Of a stretch of 64,000 nt of DNA, positions 16,966 to 24,579 are shown piece by piece. Both the position numbers and the translations under genes were made by a program. The notes under the pieces are model-generated. The model had not been told where the DNA came from and did not search any database. It saw only the letters and a list, made by a program, of their open reading frames with translations. How positions within the stretch are numbered: position 1 is the first letter of the stretch; each line of letters opens with the position of its first letter. This DNA comes from Nitrospiraceae bacterium (GTDB lineage: Bacteria > Nitrospirota > Nitrospiria > Nitrospirales > Nitrospiraceae): contig DASPUC010000024.1 of the NCBI GenBank assembly GCA_035623075.1, forward strand, positions 1-64,000, read 5' to 3'.

Positions 16966-18492
16966 TCATTCCCCAAACTTGATTCCTTGAGCCAACGGTA
17001 ACTCCGTGCCCCAGTTGATCGTATTCGTCTGGCGCCGCATGTAGGCTTTCCAGGCATCTGAGCCGGCTTCCCGCCCGCCACCGGTTTCCTTCTCTCCACC
17101 GAAGGCCCCGCCGATTTCCGCTCCGGAGGTGCCGATGTTCACGTTGGCAATCCCGCAATCGCTCCCGGCTGCCGACAGGAAGCGCTCGCTTCTGCGAATA
17201 TCGGACGTAAAAATCGCGGAGGAAAGGCCCTGCGGGACATCGTTGTGTAGTGCGATGGCTTCCTCGATCGTATTGAACGTCATGATGTAGAGGATCGGCG
17301 CGAAGGTTTCTCGCTGAACGACGGGCCAGTGGTTCTGGGCCTGTACGAGCGTGGGCTCGACAAAATACCCCGACCGGTCCAAAACATGTCCGCCATACAA
17401 AATGGTACCGCCTTCTTTCGTGACTTCCTCGATGGCGGCACGGAAGGCCTCGACGGCGGCGTGATCGATCAGGGGCCCCATGAGCACGCCTGTCTCCAGC
17501 GGATTGCCAATGCGCACTTGCTTGTAGGCCGAAGCGAGTTTCGTCACCACCTCATCATATCGGGATTCATGGACCAACAGCCGCCTGGTCGTCGTGCAAC
17601 GCTGGCCGGCCGTTCCCACCGCGCCGAAGACGATCGCGCGAATGGCTAGGTTCAAGTCGGCACTTTCGTCCACGATGATGGCATTGTTGGCGCTAAGTTC
17701 CAGCAATGTGCGGCCTAACCGTTGCCCCACGACCGAGGCAACCTTCCGACCGACGGGAACGGACCCGGTAAATGAGATCAGCGGCAGCCGGCGGTCGTGC
17801 ACCATCGTCTCAGCGAGTGTGTTCTCCTCGGTGATCAAGAGCGAAAAGATGCCCCGGTAGCCCTGCTGCTCCATCACCTGGTTGCAGATGTGTTGGACCG
17901 CCACGGCACAGAGCGGCGCTTTCGGCGAGGGTTTCCAGACCACCGTATCGCCGGCAATCGCGGCGACGAAGGCATTCCAGGCCCAGACCGCCACAGGAAA
18001 ATTGAACGCCGTGATCACCCCAATTGGTCCCAACGGATGCCACTGCTCATACATCCGATGCTGCGGCCGTTCCGATTGCATCGTCTGGCCATACAACATG
18101 CGGGCTTGTCCGACCGCGAAGTCCGCCATATCGATCATTTCCTGGACTTCGCCGTCGCCCTCCGCTTTGATCTTGCCGACTTCGAGGGAGACCAGCGACC
18201 CGAGCAGGTCCTTCTTATCGCGCAACGCGACCCCGATCTGCCGGACCAGCTCCCCGCGCTGCGGCGCCGGCACCAGTCGCCAGCGCTCGAACGACTCGAT
18301 TGCTTGGCGAACGATGGACTCATAATCGTCGGACGAGCAGGGCTGCACCTGGGCAATCACGTCACCGGTCGCAGGATTCGCCGAGCCGAACGAGCGGCCG
18401 TCCCCCTTGGCCCACCACCCCACACCGGTGCTTCCGCCGGCGTTCACCGCACTCAAGCCCAATCCTTTCAGGATTTCCGACGTTCTATTCAC
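16966..18492 (-). CDS. amaB: ALDH7-type aldehyde dehydrogenase (aminoadipate-semialdehyde dehydrogenase)
   Basis: About 508 residues, NAD(P)-dependent. The catalytic Cys lies in [18 protein letters not shown] and the general-base region is [20 protein letters not shown], both very close to antiquitin (ALDH7A1). The opening [16 protein letters not shown] is also typical of ALDH7. [12 protein letters not shown] and [19 protein letters not shown] are the expected cofactor-domain segments. The start is the GTG at 18492, which overlaps the saccharopine dehydrogenase stop as GTGA and indicates coupling; a reading from 18660 would run antiparallel-free into that gene and is not supported. In the pathway it oxidises 2-aminoadipate-6-semialdehyde to 2-aminoadipate. 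Betaine-aldehyde-like activity is an alternative known for ALDH7 enzymes. Confidence 0.9.
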   Translation of the reverse strand: MNRTSEILKGLGLSAVNAGGSTGVGWWAKGDGRSFGSANPATGDVIAQVQPCSSDDYESIVRQAIESFERWRLVPAPQRGELVRQIGVALRDKKDLLGSLVSLEVGKIKAEGDGEVQEMIDMADFAVGQARMLYGQTMQSERPQHRMYEQWHPLGPIGVITAFNFPVAVWAWNAFVAAIAGDTVVWKPSPKAPLCAVAVQHICNQVMEQQGYRGIFSLLITEENTLAETMVHDRRLPLISFTGSVPVGRKVASVVGQRLGRTLLELSANNAIIVDESADLNLAIRAIVFGAVGTAGQRCTTTRRLLVHESRYDEVVTKLASAYKQVRIGNPLETGVLMGPLIDHAAVEAFRAAIEEVTKEGGTILYGGHVLDRSGYFVEPTLVQAQNHWPVVQRETFAPILYIMTFNTIEEAIALHNDVPQGLSSAIFTSDIRRSERFLSAAGSDCGIANVNIGTSGAEIGGAFGGEKETGGGREAGSDAWKAYMRRQTNTINWGTELPLAQGIKFGE

Positions 18493-19577
18493 CGGAAACA
18501 GGCTCCAAACCGGTTGGTCAGCACATCCTGCAGGGACAGCGATTCCTGGGTTACGAAGCCCTTGTAGCGCGACGGGGCGGCGAGCACGAGATCGACCACG
18601 GCACAGAGACTCGACGCGGTCGTCACTTGAATCGCCGACCAGAGCCTGCCCTTCAAACATTGCGGGTAGATCTTTTTGACATAGTTTTCTTCGAACAGGG
18701 CGCCTTCCCGCCTCCCGGCGACCGAGGCATAAATGAGGACCACGTCCTGCAACGTTTGGGGAACGGCATGTTCGAGAATTCGTTTGAGTGTCTCGCGATC
18801 CTCATTGAGCTTGAGGTCCTTCATGAGCAAGTGGATTTTTTCGCAATGACCCGGATACCGCAGAGTTTTATAGTTCATCGTCTGAACCTTCCCGGCATAG
18901 GTATCCGCCAACGTGCCGAGTCCTCCCGACGTATTGAAGGCTTCGTAGAGCAGCCCGTCCACTTCGATCGTCTCATATCCCTCAAGCGGTTGGAGCGGGA
19001 CTTTTTCACCTTCCTCGATGCCGTAACAGACGTTGCCGTATTCGTTAATCAGTCCGTCCGTCGACCAGGTGAGCGAATACTTGAGTGCGTTGCTCGGATG
19101 AACCGGTAAGGCGCCGACGCGCATCTTCACCGTGTCGACGGTTTCGAAATGGGTCATCAGATCGTGCGTGACGATGCTGATGAAACCGGGAGCCAGACCG
19201 CATTGGGGCACGAACGCGTGAGACGAGCCGGCGCTCAGCACCTTGACTTGTTCGGTGACTTCAACATCTTCGGTGAGGTCGAAGTAGTGTAACTCATGTT
19301 TTAGGGCGAGTCCGGCAACCGTGGGATTGCAAAAATACGGGAGGCTTGAGAGAACCGCCTCAAACCGGTGGGCAGTCAGATAAGCGCTGACTGCGTCGGG
19401 ATGCCGAACGTCGAGCAGGACCGGTGTGACGCGAGCGAGGCTCAGCTCTTCGATCAATCGCTTGGGGGCTTCAAGACTGACATCTCCGAGATGCACCTCA
19501 TAGTCGCGGCTCTCATCCAGAAAGCACGCAGCCAGAGAACCGATTTTCCCAGCCCCAAGGACGAGAACCCGACGCAT
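18489..19577 (-). CDS. Saccharopine dehydrogenase family protein
   Basis: 362 residues. An N-terminal Rossmann fold has [17 protein letters not shown], followed by DVSLEAP and LLDVRHPDA. The catalytic-domain pattern [17 protein letters not shown] and [20 protein letters not shown] is characteristic of saccharopine dehydrogenase (glutamate-forming). The enzyme would cleave saccharopine to glutamate and aminoadipate semialdehyde, the substrate of the ALDH7 enzyme encoded next and translationally coupled to it. No lysine-ketoglutarate reductase gene is in the window. GCGAGGTCAGCG precedes the ATG, and a TATAAT promoter lies just upstream. Carboxynorspermidine dehydrogenase-like activity is a possible alternative for this superfamily. 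Confidence 0.85.
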   Translation of the reverse strand: MRRVLVLGAGKIGSLAACFLDESRDYEVHLGDVSLEAPKRLIEELSLARVTPVLLDVRHPDAVSAYLTAHRFEAVLSSLPYFCNPTVAGLALKHELHYFDLTEDVEVTEQVKVLSAGSSHAFVPQCGLAPGFISIVTHDLMTHFETVDTVKMRVGALPVHPSNALKYSLTWSTDGLINEYGNVCYGIEEGEKVPLQPLEGYETIEVDGLLYEAFNTSGGLGTLADTYAGKVQTMNYKTLRYPGHCEKIHLLMKDLKLNEDRETLKRILEHAVPQTLQDVVLIYASVAGRREGALFEENYVKKIYPQCLKGRLWSAIQVTTASSLCAVVDLVLAAPSRYKGFVTQESLSLQDVLTNRFGACFR

Positions 19578-19598
19578 CGCTGACCTCGCTCAATCACT

Positions 19599-19625
19599 AT
19601 TATACCCCTGCGTTCGGTTAGGCAA
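19599..19625 (-). promoter_or_regulatory. Candidate sigma-70 promoter of the saccharopine dehydrogenase operon
   Basis: On the minus strand TTGCCT is followed after 15 bases by a perfect TATAAT, about 22 bases before the start codon. The spacer is shorter than the usual 17, so the -10 is more convincing than the -35. The resulting leader would be very short. Confidence 0.45.
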
Positions 19626-19626
19626 A

Positions 19627-19951
19627 GCATTGCGCTCACTTCCGTATAGAAGGGTCACTCCCCGATCCGCTCGGGCACTGTAGAATTCTGTCAGGAACAC
19701 AACAGTCGCCTCTCACCACTCTGAGAGATCCCCCCACCACTTTTTCACGAGAGGGCCCTCAGAACGATGGTTGCAGTCGGATGCAGGAGAGCAAGTTCCA
19801 CTTGTCCACCGCTTTCCAGAAAGGAAATTCTCCTCCTCGGGTCCCCACAGATTCCATGCGAATAAAACACATAAGCTGTTGATTCTTTAAGAGTATTTAG
19901 CTGTGAAGCGGAGCCGGCGTTTGTGTTAGGCTAACATCCAACGGAGTACTG
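19627..19951. other. Intergenic stretch, no gene seen
   Basis: About 325 bases between two divergent genes. No reading frame with protein character, no tRNA and no strong hairpin was found. An AT-rich part near 19860-19900 (CTGTTGATTCTTTAAGAGTA) may hold the promoter of the peptidase gene that starts at 19952. Confidence 0.5.
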
Positions 19952-20203
19952 ATGGCGATGCGAATTCCCTCTCGAGTGGTTTTACCCTTCGGCTACCGGA
20001 TCTCAGTCCGTCAACTGTCGGACACGGAGATGGATCGACGTGATTCAAACGCAGACGGCATCTGGGACGATGAGGCCAAAACGATCTATCTCCGCAAGCG
20101 TCTTCCCGTCACCAGACGCCGTTATCTCCTCGCCCACGAACTGGGCCACGCCTGGTTGGACTGGCAGCACAGCCATCTGTACAACGGGAAAGCCAAGACC
20201 TGA
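19952..20203 (+). CDS. Small zinc-metallopeptidase-like protein (ImmA/IrrE-like HEXXH)
   Basis: Only 83 residues, so a single small domain. The C-terminal half has LLAHELGHAWLDWQHSH, an HEXXH zinc motif with further His residues, as in ImmA/IrrE (DUF955) peptidases or SprT-like folds. The middle segment RDSNADGIWDDEAKTIYLRKRLP resembles the beta-hairpin before the helix in ImmA (active-site helix following I-x-L strands). AACGGAG lies before the ATG. Known relatives cleave repressors of mobile elements or stress regulons, but they usually carry or adjoin an HTH, which is absent here. Function is unassigned. Confidence 0.65.
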   Translation: MAMRIPSRVVLPFGYRISVRQLSDTEMDRRDSNADGIWDDEAKTIYLRKRLPVTRRRYLLAHELGHAWLDWQHSHLYNGKAKT

Positions 20204-20274
20204 GTCAGACCGGGTGCCGACTTCGTGGCTGAGGCTCTCTCCTATAGCTCACATGGACCGGCAGGGTTATTCCT

Positions 20275-20748
20275 TCATTCACCAGCCAACTTGAGGATCA
20301 CGGCCCACTCCGCCCCGGTCACGGGTTGAACTGACAGACGCGACCCCTTCTGCAAGAGCCCCATGCCTTTCAGTTTCGGTTCACGTTTCAATCGATCGAG
20401 CGAAACACCGGTTTTGAACGTTTGGCGATGCATGATGTCGACCATGTCCCAGCGCGGCTTGGCCGGATCGCTGCCCGGGTCAAAGTGACTACTTGATTTG
20501 TCGAATTGGGTATCATCCGGATAGGCCGCTCGTACGACTTCCGCGATTCCAACGACGGCAGGTGGATCAGCATTGCTATGGTAGAAGAGCACCTGGTCTC
20601 CTACGGCCATGGACCGCATAAAGTTTCTGGCCTGATAATTTCTGACTCCATCCCAACAGGTCGTCCGCTTCGGGGATTTCACGAGATCATCGATGGAAAA
20701 CGCGTTTGGTTCGGATTTCATGAGCCAATACTGCCGGCCTTGTGCCAT
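20275..20748 (-). CDS. EVE domain protein (thymocyte nuclear protein 1 family)
   Basis: About 157 residues making a stand-alone EVE (PUA-like) domain. It opens YWLMKSEPNAFSIDDL and continues CWDGVRNYQARNFMR, GDQVLFYHSNADPPAVVGIAEV and WDMVDIMHRQTF, which are the classic EVE signatures. EVE domains bind modified nucleic-acid bases, so roles in RNA or modified-DNA recognition are likely. The start was set at ATG 20748 (MAQGRQYW), because further upstream the frame passes through a palindromic repeat. AAGGAGG lies about a dozen bases upstream. A miniature family 1 element occupies the space between this gene and the divergent ydcF-like gene. Confidence 0.92.
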   Translation of the reverse strand: MAQGRQYWLMKSEPNAFSIDDLVKSPKRTTCWDGVRNYQARNFMRSMAVGDQVLFYHSNADPPAVVGIAEVVRAAYPDDTQFDKSSSHFDPGSDPAKPRWDMVDIMHRQTFKTGVSLDRLKREPKLKGMGLLQKGSRLSVQPVTGAEWAVILKLAGE

Positions 20749-20800
20749 CGTGCGAACATGCCTCCTTGGTGACTCCGTGTATGTGATGTATCCTAGTGTT

Positions 20801-20924
20801 GCGTCCCATCTCCCCCTTTCCCCCCTTATTAAGGAGGGGTGAGGGGAGGTCGACTCTACCCCTCTCTGCCTCCCCTTACAAAGGGGAGGAAAATTTCGAG
20901 AGAGGCGGTGAGGGGGCGGGACGC
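20801..20924. mobile_element. Miniature (ends-only) derivative of the DUF559 element, copy C
   Basis: Contains the two terminal palindromes of the DUF559 element but no gene. The first, about 20821-20839, is CCCCCTTATTAAGGAGGGG; the second, 20869-20889, has arms CCTCCCCTT and AAGGGGAGG. Order and flanking bases match the plus strand of the intact copy at 23.99-24.43 kb (GGTCGA after the first, GGAGGAAAATT at the end of the second). Outer inverted ends GCGTCCC and GGGACGC bracket it. It lies in the divergent promoter space of two genes and looks like a MITE. Confidence 0.65.
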
Positions 20925-20965
20925 CACACTGGCCGCTATTCCGCCACAAGCGATGAGGTACATTG

Positions 20966-21778
20966 ATGGAACTTACGCCATTCTTGTTCGGCCTCTACAA
21001 ATTCGTCAAGTACGGAGTGTACCCGCTCAGCTGGGTGGTCGTACTTCTGGGGGTAACCACGTTGTTGTCCCTCTTCCCTCCTCATCCCTCACGTCTCAAA
21101 TGGATCCGGAGAAGCAGTGTGACTGCGTTCATGCTGCTCGTCACCGTCTCGAGCCCTTTGATTGCCAACCAGCTGATCGGCTCCTTGGAAACCTGGTACT
21201 CGCCGCCGGTGATCGGTTCTTCCGATCGCTATGACGCCGTCGTTGTGCTCGGGGGAGGGATCGATAAAAAAGGGACGCTACGTCCCACCGCTGAACTCAC
21301 CTCTTATTCTCGCAATCGGACGACGTGTGGCGTGGATTTGTACATGAGAGGTTATGCTCCCAGGCTTGTCCTGACAGGAGGCGACGGATCAGTATTCGGA
21401 TCAGGTCCGAAAGAGGCCCCGGAAATGAAACGGTGGGCGCATCGTCTCGGTGTTCCCGACGATGCGATCGTAACCGAAGAAGAGGCGAGAACCACGTATG
21501 AAAATGCCATCGGCACAAGACGGCTGCTGGGGCAAGCGTCGATTCTCCTCGTCAGCTCAGCCAGTCATCTTCCCCGCGCCACCGCCCTCTTTTCGAAGCA
21601 GGGATTCCGCGTCACTCCAGTACCCTGTACCTATGTCGCGCAGAACAAACCTCGAGATGACTGGAAGGATCTGAATCTGTTCGCCTTCCTTCCGAGCGAT
21701 CGCGCGTTACAATACAGCCAGGATGCGATCGCAGAGGTGATCGGACTCGCGGTCTACTGGCTGACGGGAAAGATCTAA
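20966..21778 (+). CDS. YdcF/SanA-like DUF218 membrane protein
   Basis: About 270 residues. Two N-terminal membrane helices (VYPLSWVVVLLGVTTLLSLF and SSVTAFMLLVTVSSPLIA) are followed by a DUF218 domain. That domain starts DRYDAVVVLGGGIDKKGTLRPTA and continues RLVLTGGDGSVFGSG, EARTTYENAIGTRRLL and ILLVSSASHLPRATALF. ElyC, SanA and YdcF of this family affect envelope integrity and undecaprenyl-phosphate carrier use. The ATG at 20966 follows GAGGTACATTG; the TTG one codon upstream is less likely. A solo family 1 palindrome lies just after its stop. Confidence 0.88.
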   Translation: MELTPFLFGLYKFVKYGVYPLSWVVVLLGVTTLLSLFPPHPSRLKWIRRSSVTAFMLLVTVSSPLIANQLIGSLETWYSPPVIGSSDRYDAVVVLGGGIDKKGTLRPTAELTSYSRNRTTCGVDLYMRGYAPRLVLTGGDGSVFGSGPKEAPEMKRWAHRLGVPDDAIVTEEEARTTYENAIGTRRLLGQASILLVSSASHLPRATALFSKQGFRVTPVPCTYVAQNKPRDDWKDLNLFAFLPSDRALQYSQDAIAEVIGLAVYWLTGKI

Positions 21779-21791
21779 TGACCTCCCCTCG

Positions 21792-21812
21792 CCCCTCCTT
21801 ATTAAGGAGGGG
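21792..21812. repeat. Family 1 palindrome, solo copy
   Basis: Arms CCCCTCCTTA and TAAGGAGGGG, preceded by GACCTCCCCTCG, starting 14 bases after the ydcF-like stop codon and facing the end of the minus-strand hypothetical gene. It could terminate transcription in both directions, though no T-run is present. Confidence 0.9.
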
Positions 21813-21834
21813 TCAGGGATGATGACGAGCGGAT

Positions 21835-22205
21835 TCATGACGTTTGGGAACGGGCGTGGATCAGTTCGATCAAAGTCTGATACGTCAATTCTCTCGTGCG
21901 GGCTTTCGAGGCAGGCTGATCACTGCTGTTTGTTTCCAACCAGACCTGCTCTCGTACTGTCGTTTGGACCTCGTTACACAAGGTCCACATCTCGTGGAGG
22001 AATCCTTCCGGCAGGCCGACCTGAACACTTCTGATTCGATGCGGTCATCGAGCAGTGCCAGTAAGTCCGAGAGGGCTTGATCTGCCCGATAGGGAGCGGA
22101 AGAAAACCCAAACGACGCATGGGCGACCGCTTCCTGCTCGGCCTGCGTCACCAGATCGCGCATGTACTCTTTGAGCAACCCAACCACATGGCCGGAGAGC
22201 GCCAT
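21835..22205 (-). pseudogene. Small hypothetical protein, interrupted by a frameshift
   Basis: The ATG at 22205 follows GGGAG at good spacing and reads MALSGHVVGLLKEYMRDLV ... ALSDLLALLDDRIES. After about 60 codons that frame turns basic and Cys-rich with no protein character. A second frame then reads VQVGLPEGFLHEMWTLCNE ... TYQTLIELIHARSQTS and ends at a TGA at 21835. Joined, they make an acidic helical protein of about 122 residues. The switch falls around 22030-22050. It could be a real inactivating mutation or a base-call error. I do not recognise the family; no motif or signal peptide is present. Confidence 0.55.
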
Positions 22206-22372
22206 AGCTGACTCCCTGAGCGCATTATGCGGCTTTACATATGGGGGGAGCAAGAACCGGTCAGCACGATCGGCGCCAGGCCATGTGGTTGACCCGTTGA
22301 TCGATCGTTCTCTATGATGCCGATCGATGGCGGGCACGAAGTGCGAGGCGAGAGGCAAACCACGTCCCCTAG

Positions 22373-22393
22373 CCCCTCCTTAATAAGGAGGGG
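22373..22393. repeat. Family 1 palindrome, solo copy
   Basis: Arms CCCCTCCTTA and TAAGGAGGGG flanked by CGTCCCCTAG and GAAGGGGAGGTCACG. It ends 36 bases before the YkgJ-family start codon. A half arm of family 2 (GTGCGAGGCGAGAGGC) directly precedes it at about 22341-22357, so two repeat families abut here. Confidence 0.9.
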
Positions 22394-22428
22394 GAAGGGG
22401 AGGTCACGCACCCCTCGCCAAACCTTCT

Positions 22429-23247
22429 ATGGCAGAACGGTTCGACATTGTGCTCAACACCCCGGCTGGACAGCTCTCGTCGGCACTCGACGTCCCGACC
22501 GGCTTCGTGCCGATCACGGCGATCGTTCCTGCCATGCGTCGGCTGGGAGAAGAAGCCGAGCGGCTCGAAGAGCACCGCGCCGCCGAGGCAGGCAAGGCCA
22601 TTTCCTGTCGAATGGGATGCGCCGCCTGCTGCCGCATGCTGGTCCCTCTCTCGCCTCCTGAAGCGTTTGCGTTGAAGGAGTACGTCGACAATCTTCCCGT
22701 CGATCGTCGCAATCTCATCACCCGCCGCCTGACTGAGACGAAACAGCAGCTCCAGGAACATGGTCTATTGGATCAACTCTCCGCTGTGGCAGAGGGAACG
22801 GAGGCTCGCTCCGACGAAGATTTCGAGCCGTTGAATCGCGCCTATTACTCACTGCGGATGCCCTGTCCCTTTCTCGAACTGGAAATGTGTTCCATTTATG
22901 AGGCGAGGCCCGCCGCCTGCCGTGAGTTGCTCGTCACGTCGCCGGCAGAATGGTGCCAGGATCTGGTTCGTAATCCCGTTCAGCCGCTTCCGGTTCCCAT
23001 CAGAATGGGATCAGTCTTGGGACTGCTTTGGGCAGAACTGACGGACTCCGTGCCGCGGCTCATTCCGCTCCCCGTCGCGATGGACTGGGCTGACCGGCAT
23101 CAAGCGGAAAATCAACCGCGCTGGCAGGGCACGACGTTGCTCGATCGGGCACTGGATAAAGTCTGGCGGTTTTTGAGCCAGGCGTTTAACGTTGGGCAAG
23201 AGGTGCGAGGCGAGAGGCAAGGGGTGAAGAAAACATCTTCCCTCTAG
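22429..23247 (+). CDS. YkgJ-family cysteine-cluster protein
   Basis: 272 residues, cytoplasmic. Cysteines are grouped as CRMGCAACCRMLVPLSPPEA near residue 63, CPFLELEMCSIYEARPAACRE in the middle and EWC after it. This is the UPF0153/YkgJ zinc- or iron-sulfur-binding pattern. The biochemical role of the family is not established. No clear ribosome site precedes the ATG, which lies 36 bases after a family 1 palindrome. The last 20 or so residues (EVRGERQGVKKTSSL) and the stop codon are encoded by the left arm and loop of a family 2 repeat, so the native C-terminus was probably replaced by an insertion. Confidence 0.8.
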   Translation: MAERFDIVLNTPAGQLSSALDVPTGFVPITAIVPAMRRLGEEAERLEEHRAAEAGKAISCRMGCAACCRMLVPLSPPEAFALKEYVDNLPVDRRNLITRRLTETKQQLQEHGLLDQLSAVAEGTEARSDEDFEPLNRAYYSLRMPCPFLELEMCSIYEARPAACRELLVTSPAEWCQDLVRNPVQPLPVPIRMGSVLGLLWAELTDSVPRLIPLPVAMDWADRHQAENQPRWQGTTLLDRALDKVWRFLSQAFNVGQEVRGERQGVKKTSSL

Positions 23248-23270
23248 CCCCTCGCCCCTAGCCTCGCGCC
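23201..23270. repeat. Family 2 palindromic repeat overlapping the end of the YkgJ gene
   Basis: Left arm GTGCGAGGCGAGAGGCAAGG, loop TGAAGAAAACATCTTC, right arm CCTCTAGCCCCTCGCC followed by CCTAGCCTCGCGCC. Arms pair imperfectly over roughly 25 bases. The stop codon of the upstream gene lies inside the element. Confidence 0.8.
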
Positions 23271-23308
23271 ATTACTAATACTAACAGAAACGGGAGAGGA
23301 GCAACTGA

Positions 23309-23929
23309 ATGCAAAAGCCCGTGATGGTCTGTCTTGACCTGGAAGGCGTCTTAGTCCCCGAGATCTGGATCGGGGTCGCGCGCAAAACCGGCATCGATGA
23401 GCTAAAAATCACGACCAGGGAGATGCCGGACTACGACGCCTTGATGAAACGGCGGCTGGCGATCCTTGATCAACACAAGCTGACCATCGCCGACATCCAA
23501 TCCGTGATCGAAAAGATGGGCCCCTTGGAAGGTGCGATTGATTTCATCGCCTGGCTACGTGAACGGTGTCAGCTGGTGGTCCTCTCGGACACCTTTTATC
23601 AGTTTGCGTTGCCGCTGATGCGCCAACTCGGGTATCCGACGCTCTTCTGCAATCAGCTCGAAATCGACAGCCAGGGCCGCATTCTGGCTCATCACATGCG
23701 GATGCAGAACCAGAAGAAACATTCCGTTGCCGCCTTCAAATCGCTCAACTTCCACACGCTCGCCGCCGGCGACGCCTACAACGACACGGCCATGCTTGCC
23801 GAAGCCCACGCCGGCTTCTTCTTCCGCCCGCCAGCCCACCTGCCGAAAGAGTTTCCGCAATTCCCCGTCACGCAGACGTATGAGGAGCTGCAAGAGCAGT
23901 TTCGTCGCGCGGGGAATCTGAGGGCGTAA
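23309..23929 (+). CDS. thrH: ThrH: phosphoserine phosphatase / homoserine phosphotransferase
   Basis: 206 residues of the HAD superfamily, strongly resembling Pseudomonas ThrH. Motif I CLDLEGVLVPEIWIGVA has Glu in place of the second motif Asp, as in ThrH. MPDYDALMKRRLAILD covers the cap, motif II is LVVLSDTFYQF, a Lys lies in NQKKHSVAAFK, and motif III/IV is LAAGDAYNDTAML. The C-terminal FPQFPVTQTYEEL is also diagnostic. ThrH hydrolyses phosphoserine to serine and can transfer phosphate to homoserine, linking serine and threonine synthesis. GGGAGAGGAG precedes the ATG. It is a monocistronic unit between two repeat elements. Confidence 0.93.
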   Translation: MQKPVMVCLDLEGVLVPEIWIGVARKTGIDELKITTREMPDYDALMKRRLAILDQHKLTIADIQSVIEKMGPLEGAIDFIAWLRERCQLVVLSDTFYQFALPLMRQLGYPTLFCNQLEIDSQGRILAHHMRMQNQKKHSVAAFKSLNFHTLAAGDAYNDTAMLAEAHAGFFFRPPAHLPKEFPQFPVTQTYEELQEQFRRAGNLRA

Positions 23930-23933
23930 ACAA

Positions 23934-24455
23934 GCCATCAGCCATCAGCATTCAGCTGTCAGCCCTCAGCGGTCAGCTTTCAGCTCCACCCCTCCTTAAT
24001 AAGGAGGGGCTGGGGGGGTCGATCCTAACGTCAATCGCTTCTGCAGGTCTTCGAGTACACCGTCGAGATTCTTCATGATGTCATCGTTCCCATAACGAAC
24101 GACACTCAGACCGATGGACTGAAGATACCGGTCACGACGTTGATCTTTCTGGCTCTGTTCGGCATCGGCGTGACTGTCGCCGTCGACTTCAATGACAAGC
24201 GACCGTTCCGGACAATAGAAGTCCACGATGTACGGACCAATGCCATGTTGCCGGCGGAACTTGACCCCCTGCAGTTGCCGCGCCCGCAATCTCGACCACA
24301 GTCGCTTCTCAGGACCAGTCATATCCGAACGAAGTCGGCGCTTGAGATCGAGATGGCCTGCTTGTCCTCGTGCGGCTCTGGGCATCTTGCGCTACCCCTC
24401 CTATCCTCCCCTTACAAACGGGAGGAAAATTGAGAACGCTGATCGCTGACCGCTA
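23934..24455. mobile_element. Palindrome-bounded DUF559 nuclease element, copy A (intact)
   Basis: An about 0.5 kb unit. The outer edges are family 3 units (TCAGCCATCAGCATTCAGC on the left, GCTGATCGCTGACCGC on the right), giving roughly inverted ends. Next inward are a 21-bp family 1 palindrome at 23989-24009 (arms CCCCTCCTTA/TAAGGAGGGG) and a different one at 24405-24425 (CCTCCC ... GGGAGG). Between them is one gene, a DUF559 nuclease on the minus strand. The same order of parts recurs in copies B (29233-29473) and C (20801-20924) with internal deletions. The mobility mechanism is inferred; no target-site duplication was verified. Confidence 0.6.
23996..24385 (-). CDS. DUF559 (Vsr-like, PD-(D/E)XK) endonuclease domain protein
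   Basis: 129 residues. TGPEKRLWSRLRARQLQGVKF, RQHGIGPYIVDFYCPERSL and VIEVDGDSHADAEQ are the DUF559 signatures; the Asp in IVDF and the Glu-x-Asp in VIEVDGD are the probable metal-binding catalytic residues. RYGNDDIMKNLDGVLEDL closes the fold. Such small proteins are related to the very-short-patch-repair nuclease Vsr, but most have no known target. The C-terminus (TPPAPPY) and stop lie inside a family 1 palindrome, and a second palindrome lies 20 bases upstream of the start, so the gene and both repeats appear to move as one unit. Confidence 0.85.
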   Translation of the reverse strand: MPRAARGQAGHLDLKRRLRSDMTGPEKRLWSRLRARQLQGVKFRRQHGIGPYIVDFYCPERSLVIEVDGDSHADAEQSQKDQRRDRYLQSIGLSVVRYGNDDIMKNLDGVLEDLQKRLTLGSTPPAPPY

Positions 24456-24479
24456 CTTCACTCCAAACTTGTCCCCGCC

Positions 24480-24522
24480 TCAAAAATATGAAGCCCCGCG
24501 GGGGATCACCCCGCGGGGCTTC
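24480..24522 (-). terminator. Rho-independent terminator of the porin gene
   Basis: On the minus strand a 14-bp stem GAAGCCCCGCGGGG / CCCCGCGGGGCTTC with a short loop is followed by ATATTTTTG. It lies about 60 bases after the porin stop codon. This is the clearest intrinsic terminator in the window. Confidence 0.9.
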
Positions 24523-24530
24523 GGCTGCTC

Positions 24531-24574
24531 GGCTCAGGCGAGAGTTCCTCTCGCCTCTCGCCCCTTGCGTGCCT
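24531..24574. repeat. Family 2 repeat, short copy next to the porin stop
   Basis: AGGCGAGAG TTC CTCTCGCCT forms a tight hairpin and is continued by CTCGCCCCTTGCGTGCC. It lies between the porin stop codon and its terminator. Confidence 0.5.
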
Positions 24575-24579
24575 AGTTC

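Noticed and set aside
17797-18567. 256-codon plus-strand frame opposite the ALDH7 gene
   Set aside because: Antisense shadow; the ALDH active-site motifs are on the minus strand.
23996-24385. DUF559 protein taken as a true Vsr mismatch-repair nuclease
   Set aside because: No adjacent cytosine methylase gene; the gene is embedded between repeats instead.
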